A DNA stretch of 64,000 nucleotides, taken from NCBI RefSeq assembly GCF_030546805.1, contig NZ_JAUOPC010000014.1:1-64000 (forward strand). The letters are read 5' to 3'. Position numbers and translations under genes: made by a program. Under the pieces are notes generated by a model. That model made no database searches, was not told the origin of the DNA, and saw nothing but the letters and a program-made list of their open reading frames with translations. Positions 32,592 to 42,215 of the stretch are shown one piece after another (the first letter of the stretch is position 1; every line of letters starts with the position of its first letter). This DNA is from Cyclobacterium sp. 1_MG-2023. GTDB lineage: Bacteria > Bacteroidota > Bacteroidia > Cytophagales > Cyclobacteriaceae.

Positions 32592-35570
32592 TTAGAATCC
32601 TAAAGAAACACCCAAAGTGAATGATTTTGCCTGCGCAGGAGTAAAGAAAGATTCACCCTGAATTTGGTTATCGCTTCCATTTCCGCTGATTTCAGGCTCT
32701 AGACCTTCCTCAAGATCTGAGAATGTTAGCAAGTTTTGCGCCATTCCATATATCCTAGCACTTCTAAGGACCTTTGTTCTCTCAAGAATTTCAGCCGGAA
32801 CATTATAAGTAAGCGATAGGTTTCTGAGCCGGATGTGATCACCTTTCCTAATGTGAATCGTAGATCTTTGTCCAAAATTAGCTTGAGTGGTTCCATCTAG
32901 GCGTGGAGCAAAACTATTCGGATTGTCTTCTGTCCAATAATCCAACAATTGAGGATCCAAGTTAAAGGAGTTCAGGTTGTTTGGATTGTACAAAAACCTA
33001 AGGTCATCATACATGATGTAGTTTCCTTGCGTAAAAGTAAACAAGGCAGAAAGATCAAATCCCTTGTAAGAGAATGTATTGGTCAGTCCTCCGGAAATTC
33101 TTGGAATCGCAGACCCGATTATCTCCCTATCATTGGTACTGTATTCAGTTGTTGGCTCTCCATCACTGTTTAGCCATTCTGCCTCTCCTGTCTCAGGATT
33201 AATCCCATTGTATCTCACCAAGTAAAAGGTATTTACTGAATAACCTTCGATTGCTCTTTGACTGGAAGAACCTTGAACAAATCGTCTTCCTTCATTGTCT
33301 TCAGAAGCACCCGGAAGTTCCAAAACTTCATTTTCTAGAAAACCTACATTTAAAATTGTTCTCCACTCGAAACCGGAGGTTTGAACATTTAGGGAATTTA
33401 TCATTAAATCAATCCCTCTGTTTCTCATGACCCCTGCATTTTGCGCATAACTTGCATAACCTGTAGTGTAAGGGATTGGAACATCTAAAAGTAATCCTGT
33501 TGTACGTTTGTTCCAAACAGATGCTTCTACATCAAGCTTGCTGTTGAACATTGTAGCATATAAAGTAAAGTCAAACTGAGCGGACTCTTCCCATCCTAGG
33601 GTTGGGTTGGCCGGCTGACTTGGATAGATACCAGGACTACCTGCATAGTCACCTAAACTTCCGGCTTGGTACAAGCCTAAAGAAGCAAAGTTATCTACTC
33701 GATCATTTCCTGCTGTACCGTAACTTGCGTTGATTTTAAGGAAGTCCAAGAAGCTGTTATTTTGCAAAAATTTCTCTTCTGAAAGTACCCATCCACCGGA
33801 TAGGGCCCAGAAATTACCATAACGGTTGTCCATCCCAAATCGAGAAGAACCATCCCTTCTTGCACTACCTTCAAATAACAATTTGTCCTTGTACCTGTAA
33901 TTTATCCTTGCAAAATAAGATGCAAGTCTCCATCCTGTACCCGTTGCACTTGTGATGGTAGGTGTAGCAGCAGAAGCTACGTTTGGTAATTTATCACTTA
34001 CAAATCCCGACCCTTCAACTGTCATGCTGCTAAAATCAGACTGCTCATATGAATATCCCAATAGGGCACCAAAGTAATGGCTTTCTCCAAAATACTTCTG
34101 ATAATTTAGTGTATTGGTGCTTAACCATTTATAATCTTGAATGATTCTTTTGTACCCTTGCCCTGTAGGCTCAATGATATCAGGATAACGCATGGTTTCT
34201 TCCGTCTGAATCTGATCAATTCCCCAGTCTGTTTTGAAAGTCAAGTCAGGAAGAATATCAAACTCAAAGTAAGTATTTGCAGTAGTTCTTCTGGTGATAT
34301 AATCGGTCTGAGCTAAATCTGCAAGCGCAAGTAAGTTAGGAATGAAGCCTAACCTTGTGTAATTTCCATTGTCATCAAATGGCTGGGTGTAAGGCAGGTG
34401 CAAAAATGCAGATGTTAAAGGTGCAAAAGTACTATTGTCCGAATTGATTCGGTCGTTATAAGTTTTAGCCAATCCAACATTTGCTCCAAATCTTGCTTTT
34501 TCTGAGAACTTATGCGTCATGTTTAACCTTCCGTTAAACCTATCCAACTCATTACCAAGCGCATAAGTATCTTGCATAAAGTAAGTACCAGAAATAAAAT
34601 AAGTGGTATTTTCACTTCCACCTGATGCACTAACGTTCAAGTTAGAAATCTTACCTTGTTCGATCACTGCATCTGGCCAATCAAAGCCTGTTTGAGGGAA
34701 ACTGCTCACAGGATCTCCTGTTCTGGCAGAACGGTATTGATTGTATTGATCTAAAGACATATAAGGTCTTACAGTAGTTGGATTTTGAATCCCCCTGTAG
34801 AAATCTACATTGATTGTTGATTTACCACTTTTTCCTTTTTTAGTCTTGATAAGAATCACTCCATTGGCACCCCTAGAACCGTAAATAGCTACTGCAGAAG
34901 CATCTTTTAATACGGAAATGGATTCAATTTCATTTGGATTTAACTCCATCAATGGATTGAGCGTTACTGCTCCGGATTCATTCGCATAATCGTCACTACT
35001 TCCGTCATTCAATGGCACGCCATCCACTACAAACAATGGTGAACCTCCTGCGGTTAACGAAGCTACACCTCTAATTCGAATGTTTTGTTGTGCACCACCT
35101 ACACCGGAGGTCCCTGTTAACTGAACACCTGCAGCTTGCCCTTGTAAGGCTTCTTGCGCTGTAAAAATTGGCATTCGCTCAATTTGAGAGTTGTCCAAAC
35201 TCGAAATACTTTGCACGGACATTTTCGCCGATTGAGTACCGTAGCCAACAACCACTACTTCTCCCAACGTCTTCACATCAGGCATCAAAAACACATCAAT
35301 TTGACTTTGGTTATCAATCACTTTTTCTTGGGTCTCCAACCCAACAAAGCTAAAAGACAATACATTTGATCCTTCGGGAATCGATAAAGTGTACGTACCA
35401 TCAATATCTGTAATGGTACCCACCATCGTTCCTTTCACGCTTACATTCACGCCTGGTATCCCATTGGGCTCATCTTCAGAAGTAACCGTTCCGGTTACCG
35501 TCCTGCTTTGAGCCATCACTGAGATTACCGCCAACATAGAAAATGCTAAGCTAAGTAAAACTCTCTTCAT
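32592..35570 (-). CDS. SusC/RagA family TonB-dependent outer membrane receptor
   Basis: A 992-residue receptor with a signal peptide (MKRVLLSLAF... ending VMAQ). The ATG at 35568-35570 is chosen. Residues ~22-105 form a carboxypeptidase-regulatory-like domain, followed by a TonB-plug (EVVVVGYGTQ at ~110, NIRIRGVASLTAGGSPLFVVDGVPLN at ~165). The rest is a 22-strand barrel ending in an aromatic residue (SLGF). It has no STN domain, so it is not a FecIR-type signaller. It would import the ligand bound by SusD. The promoter was not identified. Confidence 0.95.
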   Translation of the reverse strand: MKRVLLSLAFSMLAVISVMAQSRTVTGTVTSEDEPNGIPGVNVSVKGTMVGTITDIDGTYTLSIPEGSNVLSFSFVGLETQEKVIDNQSQIDVFLMPDVKTLGEVVVVGYGTQSAKMSVQSISSLDNSQIERMPIFTAQEALQGQAAGVQLTGTSGVGGAQQNIRIRGVASLTAGGSPLFVVDGVPLNDGSSDDYANESGAVTLNPLMELNPNEIESISVLKDASAVAIYGSRGANGVILIKTKKGKSGKSTINVDFYRGIQNPTTVRPYMSLDQYNQYRSARTGDPVSSFPQTGFDWPDAVIEQGKISNLNVSASGGSENTTYFISGTYFMQDTYALGNELDRFNGRLNMTHKFSEKARFGANVGLAKTYNDRINSDNSTFAPLTSAFLHLPYTQPFDDNGNYTRLGFIPNLLALADLAQTDYITRRTTANTYFEFDILPDLTFKTDWGIDQIQTEETMRYPDIIEPTGQGYKRIIQDYKWLSTNTLNYQKYFGESHYFGALLGYSYEQSDFSSMTVEGSGFVSDKLPNVASAATPTITSATGTGWRLASYFARINYRYKDKLLFEGSARRDGSSRFGMDNRYGNFWALSGGWVLSEEKFLQNNSFLDFLKINASYGTAGNDRVDNFASLGLYQAGSLGDYAGSPGIYPSQPANPTLGWEESAQFDFTLYATMFNSKLDVEASVWNKRTTGLLLDVPIPYTTGYASYAQNAGVMRNRGIDLMINSLNVQTSGFEWRTILNVGFLENEVLELPGASEDNEGRRFVQGSSSQRAIEGYSVNTFYLVRYNGINPETGEAEWLNSDGEPTTEYSTNDREIIGSAIPRISGGLTNTFSYKGFDLSALFTFTQGNYIMYDDLRFLYNPNNLNSFNLDPQLLDYWTEDNPNSFAPRLDGTTQANFGQRSTIHIRKGDHIRLRNLSLTYNVPAEILERTKVLRSARIYGMAQNLLTFSDLEEGLEPEISGNGSDNQIQGESFFTPAQAKSFTLGVSLGF

Positions 35571-36083
35571 AGTTAATAGTAGATTAAGGTTTTTTAACAA
35601 TGTTTATAATGCAAATTTCCATCAATTTATTAATAAATAAAAATGTTTATTATCTGATAATACAAACCTCCAACCTAAATATTTTGTAAAACTTTCTGAT
35701 ACAAAAATTTATTTTCTGTTTAAAAATATAAAATAGAATAATATTATTTATTTATTATTTTTTATTTAAAATATGATTAATTTATAATTTTATTACTCCA
35801 ATTTAGTATTTTTCAAATTTAAAACGTATTTCTACCGTTAATGTAAATTTTATTTTATTTCGTTTTATAATTAATTAAAATTACAAAATATGGTACTTCA
35901 TTTCATTTGAAAAATTTTTTATTGGTTCGATGAATTGACGGGATTTCAAAAAAATCTAACATTCAAAATATAATTGGCGCTAAATTAAAAAGGTCGAAAC
36001 AATATTTTTTTCGCCATTTTTTAAAAAAAATCGAAATCCTACCATTACTACAAGCAGTAACCCCCAATTTGGATTAATAATAA
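35571..36083. other. AT-rich intergenic region upstream of susC
   Basis: Five hundred bases without a gene, very AT-rich, with long T/A runs. It must contain the susC promoter on the minus strand, but no convincing TTTG/TAnnTTTG pair was found. No stable hairpin seen. Confidence 0.5.
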
Positions 36084-36635
36084 TCAATTAATCAACTTGA
36101 AATCAGCGATTCTCAGCCAGCGCCCATCCACTTTTTTTAACAATGAAACTTGATGGATCAGGAGAGATTCTTTGATCCCAGCTTGCTTCACGAATTCCAT
36201 GACGTCAGAAAACTGTCCTTTTTTAAAATCCTTAAATGCCACGGTAAGATGCGGGTGATAATTGGTATCGCTTAACTCAAGGTTCTTCTTCAAATTTCTT
36301 TTAAAAAAAGTAGTAAGGCCTTGTTGAAAAAGCTTTAACTCCGGTGGATACTTTACCTTTAAAAAAGCCACACGATTTCCAAAAGACCCCACCCCTCTAA
36401 CCGTCAATGGGAAAGCGTCCTCTTTAACAATATAGACCTGTAATGCTTTAATCAATTCTCCTTCTTTCTTTTCATTATGAACGAAGGGCATTTTTAATGT
36501 AATATGCGGTGGAGACCTCAAGGCATATTTCAATCCAAAAGATTCACGCAACTGCTCCTTCAATAGCGTCACCTTTTCGCAGGTCTGCTCATCAGGCACA
36601 ATAGCCAAAAAATATTTACCCATTTTTCCGGACAT
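36084..36635 (-). CDS. 2'-5' RNA ligase family protein (LigT/ThpR-like)
   Basis: A 183-residue 2H phosphoesterase-type protein. Both H-x-T motifs are present: PPHITLKMPF with His44 and NYHPHLTVAF at about residue 128. In other species such enzymes hydrolyse cyclic or 2',5'-linked phosphate ends of RNA or nucleotides; the natural substrate in bacteria is mostly unknown. The start could also be the ATG four codons later (36621-36623), which leads straight into the GKYFLAIVP strand. No operon partner. Confidence 0.9.
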   Translation of the reverse strand: MSGKMGKYFLAIVPDEQTCEKVTLLKEQLRESFGLKYALRSPPHITLKMPFVHNEKKEGELIKALQVYIVKEDAFPLTVRGVGSFGNRVAFLKVKYPPELKLFQQGLTTFFKRNLKKNLELSDTNYHPHLTVAFKDFKKGQFSDVMEFVKQAGIKESLLIHQVSLLKKVDGRWLRIADFKLIN

Positions 36636-36896
36636 GCTTTAATCGTATCTATATCAGCTGTATTTAGGCATAAATATCAATTGCACCTGACTCATTTAAC
36701 AACCGGTATATAAAACCATTGAAACCTATAATTAGAACAATGGCTCAAATCCACCAACAAAGTTCATGTACCAATTGTATTTAAATTTTATTATTTGAAG
36801 GAAAACTTCTTTCAAAGAAGCAATCAAAAAGTTAAATTCATAAAAAATTACCATATACACAATTTAAAAAGCAAAACGGATTAAAAGGCACGGTCA

Positions 36897-37808
36897 ATGA
36901 AGCAATTCAAAAAAGTTATGGTTGGCTTGGATCTATCTCAGTTAGATGAGGTATTGATTTCCAACATCAAAATATTTGTCCCAATTTTAGATATAGAAAA
37001 AGTATACTTTATTCATTTCTCTAAAAGTCTAATACTTCCAGAAGAGGTTACTACAGCTTACCCTGACTTATTGGCACCACTGGACGAAACCATCGAAAGT
37101 CAAATTCAATATGAAATCGATAAAAGCAAACCTGCTTTAGACTTTAATTATGAAATCATTGTGAAGGAAGGAAATGCTCAGGAAAGCATGCTTCGCTGGT
37201 GTAACATCAAAGAAACAGACCTTTTAATATTGGGTAGAAAAAAAGGAAAAACTCCTTCCGACTCATTGGTCAAAAATTTATCACAAAAATACCCTAGACC
37301 TGTTCTTTTACTTCCTGAAACACCTCCAAGCGGAGAAATCAATAGCATTTTGCTTCCAATAGATTTTTCCAAACACTCAAAGGTTAGTATCCAAATAGCA
37401 CTGGAAATCAGTAAAAAAACCAATGCAGCTATCCAATGTTGCCACATGTATGAGGTTCCAAGTGGCTACAGTAAAACAGGGAAATCTTTTGATGAGTTTG
37501 CTAAAATCATGCTTGAAAACAGTAAAAAAGACTTCAAAAAATTTCTTCAGGAAAATAATTTACCCGATCTGCTTTGTACTTTTATCTTACATGACAAAAA
37601 AGATGAGGCCGAAAACATTCTTGAATTTGCACATTCCATCCAAACCGATTTATTGATTGTAGGCAGTAGGGGAAGGTCTAAATCTGCAGCCGTATTATTG
37701 GGAAGTGTTGCTGAAAAATTGGTGAATAACAACCAAGACATCCCTATGCTAGTAATGAAAGAAAAGGGAGAGAACATGAGTTTCCTAGAGGCACTATTGA
37801 GAATATAA
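36897..37808 (+). CDS. Tandem universal stress protein (two UspA domains)
   Basis: A 303-residue cytoplasmic protein with two Usp domains. The second domain (~150-290) keeps the ATP-binding G-2x-G-9x-G-S pattern (VGSRGRSKSAAVLLGSVAEKLV). The first (~1-140) has a degenerate version (GRKKGKTPSDSLVKNL). Such double Usp proteins bind ATP and act in stress tolerance; targets are seldom known. It stands alone and is convergent with the sugar-transferase gene after 68 bases. Confidence 0.9.
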   Translation: MKQFKKVMVGLDLSQLDEVLISNIKIFVPILDIEKVYFIHFSKSLILPEEVTTAYPDLLAPLDETIESQIQYEIDKSKPALDFNYEIIVKEGNAQESMLRWCNIKETDLLILGRKKGKTPSDSLVKNLSQKYPRPVLLLPETPPSGEINSILLPIDFSKHSKVSIQIALEISKKTNAAIQCCHMYEVPSGYSKTGKSFDEFAKIMLENSKKDFKKFLQENNLPDLLCTFILHDKKDEAENILEFAHSIQTDLLIVGSRGRSKSAAVLLGSVAEKLVNNNQDIPMLVMKEKGENMSFLEALLRI

Positions 37809-37876
37809 GGTTACCTATTAGCAAACAAACTTTGGGAAGCCTTATCCTTTAATTTGGACAAGGTATCCTTTTTGCA

Positions 37877-39244
37877 CTAATAAGCAGTCTCACCGCCTCT
37901 AAACATTTGATTTAAGGTTTTTAAAACAATTTTTATATCCAATAAAAAACTCCAGTTACGCACATAAAAATAATCCAACGTAACTCTGGACTTGATTTGC
38001 CAGTGATTAATGATCTCACCTCGGTAACCCAACACCTGTGCCAATCCTGTAATCCCGGGTTTGATACAATGCCTGTTGTTGTATTTCTCTAACCTTTGTT
38101 TGAAATCTTCATTCATGGGAACGGTATGGGGTCTTGGCCCCACCACCGACATATCATTTTTCAGCACATTGATAAATTGCGGCAATTCATCCAATGAAAA
38201 CCTACGCAAAAACTTGCCAACCCTAGTCACCCTGGGGTCATCTTTTGACGCCTGCAAAGTGTCCGAAAAAGGATTTTCAAACATGGTTCGAAATTTAATG
38301 CATGTAAACTCCTTATTGTTTACTCCTGTTCTTTTCTGAAAGAAAAACACCGGCCCTTTGGACTCTAGTTTGATCAATAAAGCAATAATTGGCATCAACC
38401 AACTAAAAACAAAAACCATGGCAAACAATGAAAAAACCACATCAAAAGCCCGTTTGAAAATTTGATTCCCCAACCTATCCAAGGGGACCTCATTGAGATT
38501 AACAACTACAAATTGACCATAACTACTAAAAGTTAACTTTTTATTCCATTGTAAAGCCGGGCCGGGTATAATCTTTACCTTAAAATGATTTTCATCGGCA
38601 TGATCAACAATTCTTTTCACAAGTTGCCCGGGCATTTTCTGGCTAAGATAGACGATATCCAAAGAACCGATTCCAAATGAATTAAAAAAAGAATCAAAGC
38701 CTCCCAGCACCTGTTCATCTTGTACTTGATCGTCAAAAAAACCGAGTAACTTAATTCCATATGCCTTGTTTTTAACAAGGGTTCTGGCCAATTGACTACT
38801 CCATTCATCTTTTCCCAAGATAACAGCTTTGCGATAATTTCTTCCACTCATTCTATACCTACGCAAAGCCATATGCACAGCGACCCTAAAAAATCCTACT
38901 ACAAAAAGTGTAAGGGGATACAAATAAAAATCCAATTTATCTGCCTCAAAAAAACTCAAATGTTCACGCAGAATAAAGAACACCAAAACTACCCACACAT
39001 ACGACACGAGGAATTGCTTTAGGGTATCCCAATAGACGGAAGTCCTAGACAGTTTATAGTCTTTTCTAACCCAAACTACAAGCACCCATACTAGTCCTAG
39101 AAGTCCTAAATCAAACAAGAAACCGTTAGAAAAAAGTGCAACCCCGGATTTTGCCCAGACAAGAAGTCCTAAAACCATGAAAACAACCAGAAGCTCTACT
39201 GCGATAAACAGCCAAGGGAAATATTTATAAAAGCGTTTTGCCAT
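37877..39244 (-). CDS. Undecaprenyl-phosphate sugar phosphotransferase (WcaJ type)
   Basis: A 455-residue polyprenol-phosphate hexose-1-phosphate transferase. The N-terminal ~130 residues hold four membrane segments. The middle is a nucleotide-binding-like domain. Residues ~260-455 form the bacterial sugar transferase domain (KRAFDVVFSLFAMVFVFSW, FFFQKRTGVNNKEFTCIKFRTM, LRRFSLDELPQFINVLKNDMSVVGPRP). It starts the lipid-linked repeat unit of an exopolysaccharide, probably with glucose or galactose phosphate. It is the last gene of the polysaccharide region and is separated from the main operon by a terminator at 39648-39667, so it likely has its own promoter. Confidence 0.93.
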   Translation of the reverse strand: MAKRFYKYFPWLFIAVELLVVFMVLGLLVWAKSGVALFSNGFLFDLGLLGLVWVLVVWVRKDYKLSRTSVYWDTLKQFLVSYVWVVLVFFILREHLSFFEADKLDFYLYPLTLFVVGFFRVAVHMALRRYRMSGRNYRKAVILGKDEWSSQLARTLVKNKAYGIKLLGFFDDQVQDEQVLGGFDSFFNSFGIGSLDIVYLSQKMPGQLVKRIVDHADENHFKVKIIPGPALQWNKKLTFSSYGQFVVVNLNEVPLDRLGNQIFKRAFDVVFSLFAMVFVFSWLMPIIALLIKLESKGPVFFFQKRTGVNNKEFTCIKFRTMFENPFSDTLQASKDDPRVTRVGKFLRRFSLDELPQFINVLKNDMSVVGPRPHTVPMNEDFKQRLEKYNNRHCIKPGITGLAQVLGYRGEIINHWQIKSRVTLDYFYVRNWSFLLDIKIVLKTLNQMFRGGETAY

Positions 39245-39490
39245 GAATACTCTTCAATAAAAAAACATTAAAAAACTAACCCTCATTCAAAATTAAAAAG
39301 GACCGAAATCTCTGATGGCCCCTTATTGATTTAGTAGGGTCAATTGATCCGATGGCAAAAATACTATAAAAATGTGCACATTCCGCAGATTTTCCGCTAT
39401 TATTAATTAAATAAGTATTGCTAATGATCAAGGAAAAAATAAATATTAAAAATTCCGCGCAAGGTTGGGAAGGCACAATGATGAGGTTTC

Positions 39491-39560
39491 AAAACCTTTG
39501 CTTCTTAGTACCTTAGCAAGGATAAAGAATTAAATAAACAATAATAACTGCACGCAAAAC
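39491..39560 (-). repeat. Degenerate copy of the array repeat, opposite strand
   Basis: On the minus strand it reads tail (TTTTGCGTGCAG), a TTGTTTATTTAA spacer, then head (CCTTGCTAAGGTACTAAGAAGCAAAGG). This is the same tail-spacer-head order as the junctions in the array at 541-1080. Several bases differ, so it is an old copy. No gene is associated with it. Confidence 0.6.
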
Positions 39561-39647
39561 CTTTTCTCACAATTAGACGGGTACTTTCTTTGTAAAAGGA
39601 TTAAAAGCGATGTCATATGGTTCCAAGAGAATAAATAGGACAAAAAA

Positions 39648-39667
39648 AAACCGGATAAAATCCGGTG
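39648..39667 (-). terminator. Terminator of the exopolysaccharide operon
   Basis: Stem ACCGGAT with ATCCGGT and a 3-base loop. On the minus strand it is followed by a run of Ts (39642-39650). It lies 79 bases past the stop of the DUF1972-type glycosyltransferase. Confidence 0.85.
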
Positions 39668-39745
39668 TATTTTTATGTAATCAATAATAACAATGCGATT
39701 CGGGCTAAACTGATTATTATATCAATAATAACATAAATCGTATAA

Positions 39746-40903
39746 TCAATAGTTGATTTCTACTAAATTCTCTTTTATTTTTCTTTTGCACAAAGATTTG
39801 AACAATGCTTCATATTCATCTGTCACCACTTCCCAATTGTATTTATCTGTCAAGCCTTCTCTGGAATGCTTTCTCAAATTTTCAACTTCCTCTGGTAGAT
39901 TTTCTGCGCGCTCTGTAATTTCTTTTACAGAAGCAGCATTTTTCTCAAAGTACCAACCATACTTGCCTTGTTGCAGCATTTCTTGGTTAAATCGAGTATC
40001 TAAGGCGAGAATGGCACATCCGTAGCCCAAAGCTTTTAGCATGGCCGGGTTGGTCCCCCCATATTCATGCCCATGATAATAAGCAAAGCAATTGTGATAC
40101 AAGGCAGCCAATTGCTCTTGGTCTCTTACATATCCCGTAAAGACCAACCTTTTATCATCAATTTTCTTCATCATTTGGGCAAACTTATCATGATAAGGTA
40201 CATCCCCTACGATCACCAGTTTTCGCTTAGATTTTGATTTCACAAAACCTTCAACTATTAAGTCAGCATTATTATCTGGAATTAAACGCCCAACTATTAA
40301 AAAATAGGACTCTTTTTGAAGGCCCCATTCTTCAATCAAGCTGCTATCGGAAGATAATCTAGGATTAGCTCCATAGGCAATCATTTTGGAGGGGGCATTG
40401 AATTTCTCCAAATAAATCTTCTCCATCTCATCCGAATCAGTGATTAACTGATCATAAAGCTTTGTGGCAAGTCTGGAAGCAAATAAATAATACCTTGCCC
40501 CCAATCCTTTCCATTTTGGTCTTAACCATTCTAAACCATCGACATTTATTGTGGATGGTTTTCCAAATAGTTTGGTAAGAATTCCAAATGGTCCATTGGC
40601 ACTATTTACTACAAATACAACATCCACTTTTGAAAAACAAACGTGGAGCATCGAAAGTAAAGAATTGGTCAATTGACTTAGAGATTTGGTTTCTACGCAT
40701 GGTATATATACCAAGTTGATTCCATTTACCTTTTTCGGTTGTTTTTCAAACAATGGTGCATGACAATAAATGGTAACTTCTATTCCCCTTTGCACCAACC
40801 GTTCGCCCATTTCTTTTACAAAAGTTTCGTAACCTCCGTAAACGTAAGGATACCCTCTTGTACCTACTATGGCAACATGCAACGGCTTGTTGTTTTTTGA
40901 CAT
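39746..40903 (-). CDS. Glycosyltransferase with DUF1972 N-terminal domain (GT4 fold)
   Basis: A 385-residue GT-B glycosyltransferase. The opening VAIVGTRGYPYVYGGYETFVKEMGERL is the hallmark of DUF1972-type transferases (rhamnosyl- and glucosyltransferases of capsule loci). The C-terminal half has the GT4 pattern (YFLIVGRLIPDNNADLIVEGF, YYHGHEYGGTNPAMLKALGYGC). It adds a sugar to the lipid-linked unit in the cytoplasm. It is the last gene of the operon, 18 bases after the preceding GT4 gene. Confidence 0.9.
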   Translation of the reverse strand: MSKNNKPLHVAIVGTRGYPYVYGGYETFVKEMGERLVQRGIEVTIYCHAPLFEKQPKKVNGINLVYIPCVETKSLSQLTNSLLSMLHVCFSKVDVVFVVNSANGPFGILTKLFGKPSTINVDGLEWLRPKWKGLGARYYLFASRLATKLYDQLITDSDEMEKIYLEKFNAPSKMIAYGANPRLSSDSSLIEEWGLQKESYFLIVGRLIPDNNADLIVEGFVKSKSKRKLVIVGDVPYHDKFAQMMKKIDDKRLVFTGYVRDQEQLAALYHNCFAYYHGHEYGGTNPAMLKALGYGCAILALDTRFNQEMLQQGKYGWYFEKNAASVKEITERAENLPEEVENLRKHSREGLTDKYNWEVVTDEYEALFKSLCKRKIKENLVEINY

Positions 40904-40921
40904 ACTCTGTTTATTTACTTC

Positions 40922-42073
40922 TCAAGAAAAAATACTCAAAATTTCCTGCCTATATTTAGACAAGGAAAAATTCCCCACAACGCTTTTTCTAGCCTCTTTC
41001 CCTATTCTATTTATTTGGCTTTTATTGCCAATCAAATCACCAATTATGGCAGCTGACTCAGACGCTTTATGCAAAGGTATATGGTACCCTGTTGTGCCAT
41101 GATCTATCATCTCCAATGCTCCGCCCTGTGCTGTAGCTACTACCGGCTTTGCAGCAGCCATGGCTTCTAATATTACTGTGGGAAATGGGTCCGGCAATAT
41201 GGATGGAAGAATAAAAATATCCATAGTAGCCAAAACATCGGATATATCTTTTCTAAAACCTAAATTATAAATTCTATCGCTAAATTCTTTTTCCAAAATC
41301 CTTTGTTCTAACCCTTCAAACAAATGTTCCTCTCCGGGAAATGCATCTCCAATTAAAAGAAAATATAAATTTAAAAACTTTTTATTTAATTCTTCCGAAA
41401 TTTCCAAAAAGTATTCCTGCCCTTTCCAACTGTTTACTCTCCCAATCATTCCAATTACCATCGCTTCCTCAGGAATTCCTAACTCTTTTCGCAAACCCAC
41501 AGATTGGCAAAGGTAAGGATTATAATCTATCCCATTATAAATCAATTGCAGTTTATTTCCACTTACATATTTTTCCCAATGATTTTTAACAGCTTGAGAC
41601 ACTACAATCACCCTATCAGAATTATACTGAACCAGCTTTCCCATCCACAAAGAGAAGAATTTGGGTTTCACAATTATCTCATGTAAGTGCCAAACGTGGG
41701 TATAGCCCTTTACCCTCGATAGAAATGCCCCTACCCACACCGCTGCTGTATTTGAGTATATATGTGTGATGTTTTCCGCTTTAGCGAGTTCGCCAAGTTG
41801 CTTATAGGCTTTAAAGATCACTTTAACCCTGTTAATCAACCCCTTTGCATTAAAGTATTTTCGCCTAATGATCCCTAACCTTATCAACTTCACCTGTACA
41901 CCCAGTTTCCTTAACTCATCAGCAAGTGGCCCTTCCTCAGATAAAATGACAATAACATAGACCCCGCTTTCCTTCAAAATGGATGCTGTAAACAAAAATA
42001 TTTTGCTAGCCCCATATAGATCAGATGACCCATGCAACATCATCACGCGCTTCGTCCTAGATTTACTCTTCAT
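40922..42073 (-). CDS. Glycosyltransferase family 4
   Basis: A 383-residue GT-B enzyme. The start motif VMMLHGSSDLYGASKIFLF is of the GT4 type. The C-terminal domain shows IGMIGRVNSWKGQEYFLEI and FILPSILPDPFPTVILEAMAAAKPVVAT with the conserved Glu. It uses an NDP-sugar to extend an exopolysaccharide unit. It follows the acyltransferase gene after a 142-base gap, which may hold an extra promoter. The sugar cannot be predicted. Confidence 0.92.
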   Translation of the reverse strand: MKSKSRTKRVMMLHGSSDLYGASKIFLFTASILKESGVYVIVILSEEGPLADELRKLGVQVKLIRLGIIRRKYFNAKGLINRVKVIFKAYKQLGELAKAENITHIYSNTAAVWVGAFLSRVKGYTHVWHLHEIIVKPKFFSLWMGKLVQYNSDRVIVVSQAVKNHWEKYVSGNKLQLIYNGIDYNPYLCQSVGLRKELGIPEEAMVIGMIGRVNSWKGQEYFLEISEELNKKFLNLYFLLIGDAFPGEEHLFEGLEQRILEKEFSDRIYNLGFRKDISDVLATMDIFILPSILPDPFPTVILEAMAAAKPVVATAQGGALEMIDHGTTGYHIPLHKASESAAIIGDLIGNKSQINRIGKEARKSVVGNFSLSKYRQEILSIFS

Positions 42074-42215
42074 TTATAATTATTATTCTAGATGGTTTGA
42101 GGTGTAATAGCTCCGATTTACCTAAAACTTTTTGCACCGGAATGGTATTCGAAAGCAAGCTGATTTGGAACTCATTTTTTAAGCGGCCATACTAATCAAA
42201 CCGGATCCATAAATC

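Larger units (their letters stand above)
39245..39745. other. Intergenic region with decayed repeat and terminator
   Basis: No gene seen. It contains the degenerate repeat copy at 39491-39560 and a terminator at 39648-39667. The rest is AT-rich and should hold the promoter of the WcaJ-type gene. Confidence 0.5.

Noticed and set aside
39276-39476. 66-codon minus-strand frame upstream of the WcaJ-type gene
   Set aside because: AT-rich sequence with no recognisable pattern, in a region expected to hold a promoter.
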